Notes: generated from the letters alone by a model not told the origin. A DNA stretch of 64,000 nucleotides from RPRB01 sp035519675 (GCA_035519675.1 DATIWB010000077.1:1-64000), one strand, 5' to 3'; positions 9,019 through 18,406 are shown, counted from the stretch's first letter. Translations and numbers: made by a program.

Positions 9019-9274
9019 AGCTGCGGCCTTCACCTCACCCGAGGGGGCCGCATGGCCGTCGGTCAACGTCTCGCCACTCGACGGCAAGATCCGGGTGGAT
9101 CTCGCGCCGGCCTCGGAGGACGATGTCCACGAGGTGACCTGCTTCCCCGTCGACCTGGCCGTGGATCCGCTGGACGGCGGCGTGCCGCCGTGGCGCAACG
9201 TGGGCGGAGAGGTCGGCTCACGGGTCGGGTTGCTCGTCTCCGCGCTGGCCGGGCGCGGGCGGAGGAGTCGCTAG
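8996..9274 (+). CDS. small hypothetical protein
   Basis: 92 residues from a GTG that overlaps the kinase end by 23 bases. The stop (9272-9274) abuts the ATG of the next gene with no gap, an arrangement typical of coupled translation, which is the main argument that it is real. No signal peptide or known motif; the sequence is acidic in the middle (PASEDDVHEV) and ends in an Arg-rich tail. Function unknown. Confidence 0.45.
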   Translation: METPSRPRAAAFTSPEGAAWPSVNVSPLDGKIRVDLAPASEDDVHEVTCFPVDLAVDPLDGGVPPWRNVGGEVGSRVGLLVSALAGRGRRSR

Positions 9275-9775
9275 ATGGGTCTGGTCACTGCACTCCTGCT
9301 CGCCGCGGCACCGGTCGTCACCGCACCCCTGGAGGCGCGGCCGGCGGTGCCCGAGGTGAAGCCCACCGAGACCGCCGTCTCCGTCGGGCTCGGGCGAGTG
9401 CGCCAGGGCGGGGCTCTGGGCATGGGGCTCACCCTGAGCCAGCGGACCTCGCTGGAGGCGCCCGCTCCGGGGAAGACGCGGCTGGTCTACCGGCTCGAGG
9501 TGCACACCACCGAGACCGGCTTCCCCCGGTGGGTCGAGGCCCGGCTGTCGCTCACCGAGGGGCCGAGGGCGGGCGGCCGAAGCTCCGAGCTCGCCGCTCC
9601 GGGTCAACAGGACGGCCCGTTCGTCGCCGCGGTGGCCTGCGTGCTCCGCTGGCTCCAGCCGCGCGACCAGCGGGTCTTCACCTTCGTCGGAAGCACCGCT
9701 GAGTCCTCACCGGTGCACCGGCCGGACGCCGGGACTCCCGCCCGCCTCACCCTCGGTTGGGGCGTGGAGTTCTGA
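9275..9775 (+). CDS. secreted hypothetical protein
   Basis: 166 residues with a clear signal peptide (MGLVTALLLAAAPVVTA) and a mature part of alternating polar and hydrophobic residues suggesting beta structure, ending in an aromatic C-terminus (LGWGVEF) like outer-membrane or periplasmic beta proteins. It starts at the base after the preceding stop. Its 3' end overlaps the convergent EamA gene by 29 bases. No family recognised. Confidence 0.55.
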   Translation: MGLVTALLLAAAPVVTAPLEARPAVPEVKPTETAVSVGLGRVRQGGALGMGLTLSQRTSLEAPAPGKTRLVYRLEVHTTETGFPRWVEARLSLTEGPRAGGRSSELAAPGQQDGPFVAAVACVLRWLQPRDQRVFTFVGSTAESSPVHRPDAGTPARLTLGWGVEF

Positions 9776-10682
9776 GCGCCGGCACCGGCAATCCGACGCG
9801 CACCGGGGCGGGACGGAGCACCAGCGCCACCGCGGCCAGGATGAGTGGCACCGCGACCACCAGGGTCTGGGGCAGGCGCTCTGCGTAGAACCCCGCCCCG
9901 AGCGCCAGGGCGATGAGCGGGTTCACGTACGCGTAGCTCGAGGCCACCGGCGCTGGCACGCGCGAGAGCAGGAAGAGGTACGCGGTGTAGGCGACCAGCG
10001 AGCCGAACACCACCAGGTAGGCGACCGCGGCCAGGGCCCGTCCCGGGACGACGGTGGGGAGCCGCTCGCCGTGCACCAGGCTGAGAGCCACGAGCACGAA
10101 CCCGGCGGTGAACATCTCCGCGCCGGCGGCCATCATCCCCTTGGGCAGGTCGAGGCGGCGGCTCCACAGCGAGCCGAAGGCCCAGGCCGCGGTGGCGAAC
10201 ATCAGCGCCGCCACGCCGACGGTGCTTCCGCGGAGCTCGCTCCCCAGGTTGAGGATGATGATCCCCCCGAAGCCGATCACCAGGGCGACCCAGTCCTTGG
10301 TCGCCGGCCAGCGGCCCCACAGCCCGCCGAAGAGCGCCATCCACAGCGGCATCGCCGAGACCATCAGCGCCGCGAGACCCGAGCTGACGGTCTGCTCGGC
10401 GATTGCCACGCCGCCGTTCCCGCAGGCCAGCAGCAGGGTCCCGATGGCCGCCGCGTTGCGCCACTGCTTCCGGGTGGGGAGCGCCTCACCGCGGGCCCGG
10501 GCGATGGCCAGCATCACCGCCCCGGCGACCAGGAAGCGGATCGCCGCCATGCTGAACGCTCCGAAGCCTTCCATCGCCACCCGCATGACGAGGTACGTCG
10601 AGCCCCAGATGACGTAGAGTGCAAACAGGGCGAGCCCCACCGCAAGGCGACTCGTCGAGGGTGTGGATCCGGTGGGGCTCAT
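9747..10682 (-). CDS. EamA/DMT-family drug or metabolite exporter (YedA-like)
   Basis: 311 residues, ten predicted membrane segments in two EamA repeats. The first repeat begins with YVIWGSTYLVMRVAMEGF, the conserved start of the YedA branch; the second begins near GVAALMFATAAWAFGSLWSRR. Length matches the family (about 300). Members export amino acids, purines or drugs across the inner membrane, but the substrate cannot be read from sequence. It is divergent from the glucosidase gene and convergent with the secreted protein at 9275. Confidence 0.88.
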   Translation of the reverse strand: MSPTGSTPSTSRLAVGLALFALYVIWGSTYLVMRVAMEGFGAFSMAAIRFLVAGAVMLAIARARGEALPTRKQWRNAAAIGTLLLACGNGGVAIAEQTVSSGLAALMVSAMPLWMALFGGLWGRWPATKDWVALVIGFGGIIILNLGSELRGSTVGVAALMFATAAWAFGSLWSRRLDLPKGMMAAGAEMFTAGFVLVALSLVHGERLPTVVPGRALAAVAYLVVFGSLVAYTAYLFLLSRVPAPVASSYAYVNPLIALALGAGFYAERLPQTLVVAVPLILAAVALVLRPAPVRVGLPVPALRTPRPNRG

Positions 10683-10786
10683 GGTGCTGCAGCAAGTCTC
10701 CTTAGCGGCCCGTGGCGACGCGTGCCGCTTCCTGTGGCTGATCTCCCGTTGCGGCCCCGGACGTGTGCTGGTTTGGTTGACCCACC

Positions 10787-13471
10787 GTGTCCGACCCCCG
10801 GGCCCTGGATCCCGAGTCTCAGCGCCTGCTGGAGGACGGCCAGCGCACCCGCAACTGGAAACGCTGGGGCCCGTACCTGGCCGACCGGCAATGGGGAACG
10901 GTCCGCGAGGACTACTCCGCCACCGGCGAGGCCTGGGAGTACCTCTCCCACGACGCCGCGCGCTCGCGGGCGTACCGCTGGGGAGAGGACGGGCTGCTCG
11001 GCATCACCGACCGCGAGTGTCGGCTCTGTCTGGCGGTGGCGCTCTGGAACGAGCACGACCCCATCCTCAAGGAGCGGCTGTACGGGCTCACCGGGGACGA
11101 GGGCAACCACGGCGAGGACGTGAAGGAGCTGTACTACTTCCTCGACGCCACGCCGACCTCCAGCTACCTCGAGGCGCTCTACAAGTACCCGCAGCGCGCG
11201 TTTCCTTACCTTCAGCTCATCGAGGAGAATCGCCGCCGCGGGCGTGGCGCACCGGAGTACGAGCTGCTCGACACCGGCGTCCTCGATGGGCACCGCTACT
11301 TCGACGTCCGCGTCGAGTACGCCAAGGCGGCGCCGGACGACCTGTGGATGCGGCTCACCGTCACCAACCACGGCCCGGAGTCCGCGCCGCTGCGGGTGCT
11401 TCCCACGCTCTGGTTCCGGAACACCTGGGCCTGGGGCCGGACCACCGAGGGTTACTGGCCGAGGCCCGAGCTGCTGGGGGAGGACGGGCACGTGCTCGCC
11501 CGCCATGCCTCCCTCGGGCTGTTCCGCTTCGAGCCAGGGCCGGACCCCTCCGGTGTCGTCCCGGAGCTGCTGTTCTGCGACAACGAGACCAACGCCGAGC
11601 GGCTCTATGGCGTGCCCTCCCGCAGTCGCTGGCCGAAGGACGCCTTCCACCAGGCGGTGGTGCACGGACGTCGAGAGGCGGTGAACCCGGACCGGGCCGG
11701 CACCAAGGTCGCCGCGCACTACCGGCTGGAGCTCCCCGCGGGAAGCTCGGTCACCTTGCGCCTACGGCTGGCGGCGGTGGAGCACGGGCTGGCCTCGGAC
11801 TTCGATGGCTCGGTGGACGCGCTCTTCGCCGACCGCCGCGCCGAGGCCGACGCGTTCTACGGCCGCCACCTTCCTCCCGGCGCCACCGAGGAGGAGCGGC
11901 GCGTGGCACGGCAGGCCTGGGCGGGTCTCCACTGGTGCAAGCAGTACTACCACTACAGCGTGCGGGAGTGGCTCGAGGGCGACCCGGCCGGACCGCCGCC
12001 ACCGCCGGAACGGAAGCGGGGCCGCAACGCCTCGTGGGCGCAGAACCTCTACAACCGCGACGTTCTCTCCATGCCGGACAGCTGGGAATACCCCTGGTAC
12101 GCGGCCTGGGACCTCGCCTTCCACATGCTGCCGTTCTGCGAGGTGGATCCAGCCTTCGCCAAGGAGCAGCTGATTCTCCTCCTCCGCGAGTGGTACATGC
12201 ATCCCAACGGCCACCTCCCGGCGTACGAGTGGGCCTTCTCGGACGTGAACCCGCCGGTGCACGCCTGGGCCTGCTGGCGGGTGTACAAGAAGACCGGGCC
12301 ACGCGGCCGCCGCGACACCGCCTTCCTCAAGCGGGCCTTCCAGAAGCTCCTCCTCAACTTCACCTGGTGGGTGAACCGGAAGGATCCGGACGGAAAGAAC
12401 CTGTTCTCCGGCGGCTTCCTGGGCCTGGACAACATCGGGGTCTTCGATCGGAGCAAGCCGCTGCCCACCGGCGGCCAGCTCACCCAGGCGGACGGCACGG
12501 CCTGGATGGCGTTCTTCTGCACCACCATGCTCAGCATCGCCCTCGAGCTGGCGCAGGTGGACGACGCCTACGAGGACATCGCCAGCAAGTTCTTCGAGCA
12601 CTTCGTGGCCATCGTCGACGCGATGAACGCCATGGGCGGCCAGGGGCTCTGGGACGAGGCCGACGGCTTCTACTACGACCAGCTGTTCGCCGACGGGCAA
12701 TCCATCCCGCTGCGCATCCGAAGCATGGTGGGGCTGGTCCCGCTGTTCGCCGCGGAGGTGCTCGGTGACCGCGAGGTGGACCGGCTCCCCGGATTCAGCA
12801 AGCGGATGCGGTGGTTTCTCGAGAACCGGCCCGAGCTGGCGGCGCACGTGTATTACCGGCCGCCCGAGCACGGCGCGCCCGGAGCGCGACTGCTGGCCAT
12901 CGCCCCCCGCGAGCGGCTGGTCCGGCTCCTGGGCTACATGCTGGACGAGAGCGAGTTCCTGTCTCCGTACGGCATCCGCAGCCTGAGCCGGGTGCACGCC
13001 GCGCACCCCTACGTCCTGGGGGGCCACGCCGACTGGAGCGTGCACTACGACCCGGGCGACTCGACCACCGGCCTCTTCGGGGGGAACTCGAACTGGCGCG
13101 GGCCGGTGTGGTTCCCCAACAACTACCTCCTGGTCGAGTCGCTGGAGCGGTACCACCACTTCTACGGTGAGGCGCTCAAGGTGGAGTGCCCCACCGGCTC
13201 GGGGCGCTTCCTCACCCTGGCCGAGGTGGGGAACCTCCTCTCGCAGCGGCTGCTCGCGCTGTTCCTCCCCGACGCCAGCGGGCGGCGACCGGCCCACGGC
13301 GACGAGGTGCGGTATGCGAAGGACCCGGCGTTTCGCGATCTGGTGCTGTTCTACGAGTTCTTCCACGGCGACAGCGGGAAGGGCCTCGGGGCGAGTCATC
13401 AGACCGGCTGGACGGCGCTGGTGATCGAGGCGTTGCGCGATCTCGCCGAGGAGCGGCGGCGGGCGCGTTGA
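10787..13471 (+). CDS. glucosidase-like glycoside hydrolase (MGH1/GH63-type (alpha/alpha)6 barrel)
   Basis: 894 residues, GTG start (MSDPRALDPES). N-terminal beta-rich domain, then an alpha-barrel domain from about residue 370 with aromatic-rich sugar-site motifs: SWEYPWYAAWDLAFH (likely acid aspartate in AWD), HPNGHLPAYEWAFSDVNPP, and near the C-terminus GNSNWRGPVWFPNNYLL. These are hallmarks of the large bacterial MGH1-type glucosidases related to GH63, usually cytoplasmic and without signal peptide, as here. Probable role is hydrolysis of a glucoside or a compatible-solute glycoside such as mannosyl- or glucosylglycerate; the substrate is inferred only. Confidence 0.85.
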   Translation: MSDPRALDPESQRLLEDGQRTRNWKRWGPYLADRQWGTVREDYSATGEAWEYLSHDAARSRAYRWGEDGLLGITDRECRLCLAVALWNEHDPILKERLYGLTGDEGNHGEDVKELYYFLDATPTSSYLEALYKYPQRAFPYLQLIEENRRRGRGAPEYELLDTGVLDGHRYFDVRVEYAKAAPDDLWMRLTVTNHGPESAPLRVLPTLWFRNTWAWGRTTEGYWPRPELLGEDGHVLARHASLGLFRFEPGPDPSGVVPELLFCDNETNAERLYGVPSRSRWPKDAFHQAVVHGRREAVNPDRAGTKVAAHYRLELPAGSSVTLRLRLAAVEHGLASDFDGSVDALFADRRAEADAFYGRHLPPGATEEERRVARQAWAGLHWCKQYYHYSVREWLEGDPAGPPPPPERKRGRNASWAQNLYNRDVLSMPDSWEYPWYAAWDLAFHMLPFCEVDPAFAKEQLILLLREWYMHPNGHLPAYEWAFSDVNPPVHAWACWRVYKKTGPRGRRDTAFLKRAFQKLLLNFTWWVNRKDPDGKNLFSGGFLGLDNIGVFDRSKPLPTGGQLTQADGTAWMAFFCTTMLSIALELAQVDDAYEDIASKFFEHFVAIVDAMNAMGGQGLWDEADGFYYDQLFADGQSIPLRIRSMVGLVPLFAAEVLGDREVDRLPGFSKRMRWFLENRPELAAHVYYRPPEHGAPGARLLAIAPRERLVRLLGYMLDESEFLSPYGIRSLSRVHAAHPYVLGGHADWSVHYDPGDSTTGLFGGNSNWRGPVWFPNNYLLVESLERYHHFYGEALKVECPTGSGRFLTLAEVGNLLSQRLLALFLPDASGRRPAHGDEVRYAKDPAFRDLVLFYEFFHGDSGKGLGASHQTGWTALVIEALRDLAEERRRAR

Positions 13472-13496
13472 CCCGTGGGGGTCGCGATGACGGCGC

Positions 13497-14813
13497 TCAG
13501 CCGCCGAGGCGCTCGCGGGCGTGCTCCAGCGGATGCCCGAGCGCGGTCTCGATCTCCACGGTCGTCGCCGCGCCGCACTCCACCGCCCGGCGCAGCCCGT
13601 TGAGCAGGCCGCGGGCGGTCGCCGCGTCGTCGAACTCGGCGCCGAGCCGCGTCGCCTGCGCCGACTGGTCGAGGAACTGACGGAGCCGCGCTGCCGCTCC
13701 GGGGATCTCCTCGCGCAGGGTGGCGAACAGGGCGCCGTAGCGCGCGGGCAGCTGGGCGGGGTGCAGGTCCCAGCCCTGGACGATGCCGTCCCGGTACGCC
13801 CGCCGCACGTCGTCCGCGGTTCGCGCCCAGGCCCGGAACACCGCCTCGCGGTTCGCCGCTCGCTCCGCGTCGTTGCGGGGCTCGCGGTGGGGGCCGACCG
13901 GGAGGAGCGTCGTCGGCCCGTCGACGATGGTGACCCCCGTCCCGGAGAGCGCGAGCTGGAGCAGGCGACGCACCAGCTCCACCGAGGGATGACCGAGCCA
14001 CTGGTGCGCCGCGCTGATGCCCAGCGCCGAGGTGAGGTCGTACGGACCGACGTGCACCGAGCGGCAGCGTCCGCCCGCCGCCTCCACCAGGGCGAGGATG
14101 CCCAGTCGCCCGTCCAGCGAGACCAGCGCCGAGGGCGTCTCCACCATCAGCTCGAGCGCGATGGCCCCGGGGGGCCAGCCGAGCCGGTGCTCGAGCGCCT
14201 CGGCCGAGCGGCGGAGCAGCTCCACCTGGATGGGGAGCACCACCTTGGGGGCGGTCAGGGCGAAGCCGGGAATGGGCTCTCCACCGAGCTGGGCCCCCAC
14301 CCGCTCCAGGGTGCGGAGCGCCCGGCGCGCGGACTTCCCGGAGTAGGGCTTCAGCCGGAGGCCGACGAACGGGGGAAGGCTTCCATCCCGGCGCCCCTGC
14401 TCGAGGACCGTGCCCGCCGCCAGGGCGTGCGCATCCTCCTCCTCGTCGGGTCGGATCCCGTAGCCGTCCTCGAAGTCGATCCGGAGGTCCTCCACCGGCT
14501 CCTGTTCCAGCTTGGCGATGACCCGCTTGCGGAGCTCGGTCGCCTGGGTCGGGCTCAGCGACAGCCCCAGCGCATGGGCGTAGGTCGGCCCGTCCGGGGC
14601 GTAGCTGTCCAGCGCGGCGCGGGCCAGCGTGCCCATCCGGGCGGCCGCGCCCGCCTTGAAGAGGTGGGCCCCCCCGTACAGCACCTGCACCGGCCTTCTC
14701 CCGGCGGGACCGGACCGTCGCTCGCGATCGCGCTGGTGCAGCGCCTCGTCGAGCGACTCCAGCAGCGGCTGCAGGGCCTCGGTCAGCGGGGGCAGCGCCA
14801 TGGCCGCCCCCAT
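13497..14813 (-). CDS. HpcH/HpaI aldolase/citrate-lyase-like TIM-barrel protein (DUF6986-like)
   Basis: 438 residues. Motifs DLRIDFEDGYG (about 113-123) and ELMVETPSAL (about 220-229) correspond to the metal-binding acidic residues of the PEP/pyruvate-type aldolase superfamily; the C-terminus has GWDLHPAQLPARY, similar to the IHP-Q segment of citrate-lyase beta subunits. The family assignment to DUF6986 rests on memory of overall pattern and is tentative. An ATG four codons downstream (14801) has the better G-rich ribosome site (GGGGGCGG) and may be the true start. Convergent with the glucosidase across a 25-base gap containing a short GC hairpin (GACCC/GGGTC). Confidence 0.7.
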   Translation of the reverse strand: MGAAMALPPLTEALQPLLESLDEALHQRDRERRSGPAGRRPVQVLYGGAHLFKAGAAARMGTLARAALDSYAPDGPTYAHALGLSLSPTQATELRKRVIAKLEQEPVEDLRIDFEDGYGIRPDEEEDAHALAAGTVLEQGRRDGSLPPFVGLRLKPYSGKSARRALRTLERVGAQLGGEPIPGFALTAPKVVLPIQVELLRRSAEALEHRLGWPPGAIALELMVETPSALVSLDGRLGILALVEAAGGRCRSVHVGPYDLTSALGISAAHQWLGHPSVELVRRLLQLALSGTGVTIVDGPTTLLPVGPHREPRNDAERAANREAVFRAWARTADDVRRAYRDGIVQGWDLHPAQLPARYGALFATLREEIPGAAARLRQFLDQSAQATRLGAEFDDAATARGLLNGLRRAVECGAATTVEIETALGHPLEHARERLGG

Positions 14814-14826
14814 ACCACCACCGGGG

Positions 14827-15318
14827 TCAGCGGTTCGACTGGAGGTGGGCCTCCAGGAACCACAGCCACTTGTCCACCCCGCGGGAGATCTCGGTGAAGA
14901 TGTCCGCCGAGTCCTTGTCTCCCAGCTTGTCCACCTCGTCGATCGCGGCGCGGGCGAGCTTCCCGTACGCGGCCAGCACGCTGGACAGCGCGTCGACGTG
15001 CTCGTGGCCGGCGGCGATCTCCAGGGGGTACTCGGGGAGCCTGCTCGACTTCACCGCCAGGCGCGCCGTGCCCTCGGCCGTGCCTCCGAGCTGGACCACC
15101 CGCTCGGCGGTGAGGTCGACGTACTCCTCGACGTCCTCGTTGATCTTGTCGAACAGCTCGTGCAGGGCGATGAAATCCGGACCCTTGACGTTCCAGTGGG
15201 CCTGCTTGACCTGGGTCTGCAGATCCACGGAATCTGCGAGCCGGGCATTGAACAGGGCGATCACCTTGGTGCGGGTCGCCTCGGGCAGGTCGTTCTTGGT
15301 GGTGTAGAGCTTCGGCAT
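14827..15318 (-). CDS. dps: Dps-family DNA-protection/ferritin-like protein
   Basis: 163 residues, the usual Dps length. The ferroxidase-site signature is present: KQAHWNVKGPDFIALHELFD followed by EDVEEYVDLTAERV, supplying the H, D and E ligands at the dimer interface. The N-terminus is short and Lys-containing. By family it forms a 12-mer that oxidises Fe(II) with peroxide and shields DNA in stationary phase. A GGAGGAAG ribosome site lies just before the ATG. Divergent from sthA; the 135-base shared region contains repeated GTGGCACC (15381 and 15398), possibly regulatory. Confidence 0.95.
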   Translation of the reverse strand: MPKLYTTKNDLPEATRTKVIALFNARLADSVDLQTQVKQAHWNVKGPDFIALHELFDKINEDVEEYVDLTAERVVQLGGTAEGTARLAVKSSRLPEYPLEIAAGHEHVDALSSVLAAYGKLARAAIDEVDKLGDKDSADIFTEISRGVDKWLWFLEAHLQSNR

Positions 15319-15453
15319 GTTGTTCTTCCTCCGGGGTTACCTCTAGAACGTGGCTTCACCGTGCGCCACCCGGACTGCCCGTGGCACCGGGGTGGACGTG
15401 GCACCCGAACGTCACGGTGCATCGGCCGCTCGCCCGTGCTGTAACCTTTGCTG

Positions 15454-16842
15454 ATGCCTGAGTACGACCTGGTGGTGATCGGCTCGGGGCCCGCCGGCGA
15501 GAAGGGGGCGGCCCAGGCCGGGTACTTCCGCAAGAAGGTCGCCGTCGTCGAGCGACAGTCGAACCTGGGCGGGGCTGGGGCGAACACCGGCACGCTGCCC
15601 TCCAAGACGCTGCGGGAGACCTCGTTGTTCCTGTCCGGGTTCCGCCAGCGCGGGCTCTACGGGGTGGAGATGAGGCTCGAGGCGCGCACCGGGGTCCGCG
15701 AGCTGCTCTTCCGGGAGCGCGCGGTGGCCCAGGAGGAGCAGGTCCGGGTGGCCCACAACCTCCGGTCGCACGGAGCCGACGTCTACCAGGGCAAGGGCCG
15801 CATCCTGGATCCCCACACGGTGCTGGTGCGCCGGCCCGGCGCCGAGGAGCGGCTCACGGCGAAGGTCATCCTCGTCGCCACCGGAAGCACGCCCTTCCAC
15901 CCCCCGCTGTTCAACTTCTCGGCCCCAGGGGTGTACGACTCGGACAGCATCCTCCTCATGTCGGAGGTTCCCCACTCGCTGGTGGTGGTGGGCGGCGGGG
16001 TCATCGGCTGCGAGTACGCCTGCACCTTCGCCGCGCTGGGCATCCCGGTCACCCTGGTCGAGGCCCGGTCGCCGTTGCTGTCCTTCCTCGACCTGGAGAT
16101 GTCCACCCGCCTGAAGGCGCGGATGGAGGGGCTGGGGGTGCAGTTCCGGATGCCGGCCACCGTCGAGTCCGTCGACGTCGAGGAGGGGCGCATCACGCTC
16201 GGTCTCAAGGGTGGCGACACCGTCGCCGCCGCGGCGCTGCTGGTCGCCTCGGGACGGAGCGCGAACACCGCGGGCATCGGCCTGGAGGAGGCGGGGGTCA
16301 AGCTCGGCGAGCGCGGCCGGGTGACGGTCGACGAGCACTACCAGACCAGCGTCCCGAACATCTACGCGGCCGGCGACTGCGTCGGCTTCCCCGCGCTGGC
16401 CTCCACCTCGATGGAGCAGGCGCGGGTGGCCATCGCCCACGCCTTCAATCTCTACCCCAAGGACTCGCTCGCCCCGATCCTTCCCTACGGGCTCTACACC
16501 ATCCCCGAGCTGTCGATGGCCGGCGAGACCGAGGAGTCCTGCAAGCAGGCCGGGGTGGAGTACGTGGTGGGGCGTGCAGCCTACGCCACCAACGCCCGCG
16601 GGCAGATCATCGGCGACGGCGGTGGATTCCTGAAGCTCATCTTCCGCCACGAGGACATGAAGCTGCTCGGGGTGCACATCATCGGCGAGCAGGCAACGGA
16701 GCTGGTCCACATCGGGCTGACCGCCCTGCTCTGCGGAGCCGGGGCTCAGCTCTTCATCGACACCTGCTACAACTACCCGACGCTCTCCGACCTCTACAAG
16801 TACGCGACCTACAACGCGATGGCCCAGCGCAATCCGCTCTAG
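15454..16842 (+). CDS. sthA: soluble (Si-specific) NAD(P)+ transhydrogenase
   Basis: 462 residues. Class I flavin disulfide-reductase fold: FAD site VVIGSGPAGEKGA, NAD(P) site VVGGGVIGCEYA, second FAD motif NIYAAGDCVG, and the dimerisation domain. At the place of the redox disulfide it reads GGAGANTGTLPSKTLRE, lacking both cysteines, which fits a transhydrogenase rather than a lipoamide or glutathione reductase. It balances NADPH and NADH in the cytoplasm. ATG 15454 is chosen over an in-frame TTG at 15448. The TauE gene follows after six bases. Confidence 0.92.
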   Translation: MPEYDLVVIGSGPAGEKGAAQAGYFRKKVAVVERQSNLGGAGANTGTLPSKTLRETSLFLSGFRQRGLYGVEMRLEARTGVRELLFRERAVAQEEQVRVAHNLRSHGADVYQGKGRILDPHTVLVRRPGAEERLTAKVILVATGSTPFHPPLFNFSAPGVYDSDSILLMSEVPHSLVVVGGGVIGCEYACTFAALGIPVTLVEARSPLLSFLDLEMSTRLKARMEGLGVQFRMPATVESVDVEEGRITLGLKGGDTVAAAALLVASGRSANTAGIGLEEAGVKLGERGRVTVDEHYQTSVPNIYAAGDCVGFPALASTSMEQARVAIAHAFNLYPKDSLAPILPYGLYTIPELSMAGETEESCKQAGVEYVVGRAAYATNARGQIIGDGGGFLKLIFRHEDMKLLGVHIIGEQATELVHIGLTALLCGAGAQLFIDTCYNYPTLSDLYKYATYNAMAQRNPL

Positions 16843-16848
16843 CCATCC

Positions 16849-17628
16849 GTGACCTCCCACCCCGGGTACCTCCTCTTCCTCTTCGTGACCTCCGTCGTGG
16901 CCGGAGCGATGAACGCCCTGGCCGGAGGAGGGACCTTGCTCACCTTCCCCGCGCTGCTCGCCGCCGGGGTGAGCCCGGTGACGGCGAACGCCACCAACGC
17001 GGTGGCCCTCGTCCCCGGCTCGCTGAGCGCCGGCTGGGGGTTCCGGCGGGAGCTCGGCGGCGAGACCAACCGCGTGCTGACCGCGCTGATCATCTCCAGC
17101 CTCGCCGGAGGGCTGGTCGGCGCCTGGCTGGTGGTGGTGGCCGGGGACGCGCTGTTCCGGGCGCTGGTGCCCTGGCTGATCCTCGGGGCGACCGCGCTGT
17201 TCATCGTCCAGGAGCCGCTCCGGCGGTGGCGGGAGCACCGGAGCACCGGGGTCGAGTCACGGGGCTTGAAGGAGGTGAACCTCTGGGGTCTCGGGGCGGC
17301 GCAGTTCCTGGTGGCGGTGTACGGCGGCTTCTTCGGCGCGGGAATGGGAATCCTCATGCTCGCCGAGCTCGGACTGCTCGGACTGACCAACATCCACCAG
17401 ATGAACGGGCTGAAGAACTTTGCCGCGGTGTGCATCAACGGGATCGCCGCGCTGTACTTCGCCGTGGGCAAGCACGTGCGCTGGCCGGTGGCGGCGCTGA
17501 TGGCGATCGGCGCCGTCCTCGGCGGCTACGCCGGGGCCTGGCTCGCGCAGCGCATCGGGGAGGCGATGGTGCGCTGGGTGATCATCGTCATCGGGCTCGT
17601 CATCGGGGTCTACATGCTGCTGAAGTGA
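16849..17628 (+). CDS. TauE/SafE-family sulfite/organosulfonate exporter-like permease
   Basis: 259 residues, GTG start, about eight membrane segments. The family signature at the N-terminus (AGAMNALAGGGTLLTFPALL, then VTANATNAVALVPGS) and the repeated half (FFGAGMGILMLAELG) are clear. Members move sulfite, sulfoacetate or related anions; substrate unknown here. It directly follows sthA and is probably co-transcribed. Confidence 0.9.
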   Translation: MTSHPGYLLFLFVTSVVAGAMNALAGGGTLLTFPALLAAGVSPVTANATNAVALVPGSLSAGWGFRRELGGETNRVLTALIISSLAGGLVGAWLVVVAGDALFRALVPWLILGATALFIVQEPLRRWREHRSTGVESRGLKEVNLWGLGAAQFLVAVYGGFFGAGMGILMLAELGLLGLTNIHQMNGLKNFAAVCINGIAALYFAVGKHVRWPVAALMAIGAVLGGYAGAWLAQRIGEAMVRWVIIVIGLVIGVYMLLK

Positions 17629-17729
17629 GGAGTGTTCATCGGCTCACCCGCGGCGGCGTGCATCCACTGTTCCGCGGACCGATGGGTGCGCACCCTGTTG
17701 CCGTCGCTCTTTCACGGGAGGCCACTCGC

Positions 17730-18086
17730 ATGCCGAGGGGAAGCAAGTCCGCGTACACGGGGAAGCAGCGCCGGAAGGCCAGGCACATCGAGGCCGGCTA
17801 CGAGAAGCGGGGGGTGAGCGAGGCCGAGGCCGAGCGCCGGGCCTGGGCCACGGTGAACGCCCAGGACGGTGGCGGAAAGAAGAGCGGCTCGGGGCGGAGG
17901 CATGGTGGGGGCCGGTCGCGCCGCACGTCGAGCAGGGCTTCCCGGTCCGGGTCGCGGAACGCGCGGCGGTCGAGCGGACGCAGCACCTCCCGGAGCCCCT
18001 CCTCGCGGCGCCGAAGCAGCGGCCGTCGTGCCTCCGGTCGTCGTCGCTCGACCGGACGCCGGACTCGCAGCAGCCGTCGCCGCTGA
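17730..18086 (+). CDS. small basic protein with conserved N-domain and Arg/Ser-rich histone-like tail
   Basis: 118 residues. The first 55 residues (MPRGSKSAYTGKQRRKARHI, then GYEKRGVSEAEAERRAWATVN) match a widespread small protein often labelled plasmid stabilization protein, without demonstrated function. From about residue 56 the chain is almost only R, S and G, with repeated SRR/SGRR units, like the tails of bacterial histone H1-like proteins, so nucleic-acid binding is likely. Ribosome site GGGAGG at 17716-17721. The tail is longer than I expect for the family, and its low complexity suggests repeat expansion. Confidence 0.75.
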   Translation: MPRGSKSAYTGKQRRKARHIEAGYEKRGVSEAEAERRAWATVNAQDGGGKKSGSGRRHGGGRSRRTSSRASRSGSRNARRSSGRSTSRSPSSRRRSSGRRASGRRRSTGRRTRSSRRR

Positions 18087-18106
18087 GCCGGGACGCCGCC
18101 CGACGA

Positions 18107-18406
18107 TCAGGGCTGCCGGAGCGCGAGCTCGGCGATGCCGGGAGGCAGCGCCGGCGGGAGGAGAGCCTCCGGGAGGGCGTGGTGCGCCTCGGCCTCCTTG
18201 CGGAGCTCGGAGTCGGTCAGCTCCTCCTGCCACTGCTTGGGATTGGTCCGCCAGTGGAAGTCGGCCGGGACCGCGCCACCGCCCTGCTGTCCGTAGCCGA
18301 TCATGTCCGGGAAGAGGGGGGTCCAGCGTCCGGCGGCGTCCGGCTCCTTGGTGACGTGGGGACGCTGCCTGCGGGGCACGAACGGGTAGAAGGGCGTGGT
18401 GCTCAC
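18107..18406 (-). CDS. hypothetical Pro-rich small protein
   Basis: 99 residues from GTG 18406 (MSTTPFYPFVPRRQRPHV). Rich in P, W and Q, with no membrane segment. The composition (F, Y, W, K and Q present rather than the A/R/G/P noise of shadow frames) argues that it is a genuine gene; no homologous family comes to mind. It is divergent from glpD and convergent with the RS-tailed protein gene. Confidence 0.5.
   Translation of the reverse strand: MSTTPFYPFVPRRQRPHVTKEPDAAGRWTPLFPDMIGYGQQGGGAVPADFHWRTNPKQWQEELTDSELRKEAEAHHALPEALLPPALPPGIAELALRQP

Noticed and set aside
13470..13484. GACCC/GGGTC mini-hairpin between convergent genes
   Set aside because: Only five pairs and no T-run; not enough to call a terminator.
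15381..15405. Direct repeat GTGGCACC (twice, 17 bases apart) and CACCGTG/CACGGTG inverted repeat in the dps-sthA gap
   Set aside because: Short GC-rich motifs recur by chance in this composition; too weak to name an operator, though kept in the dps note.
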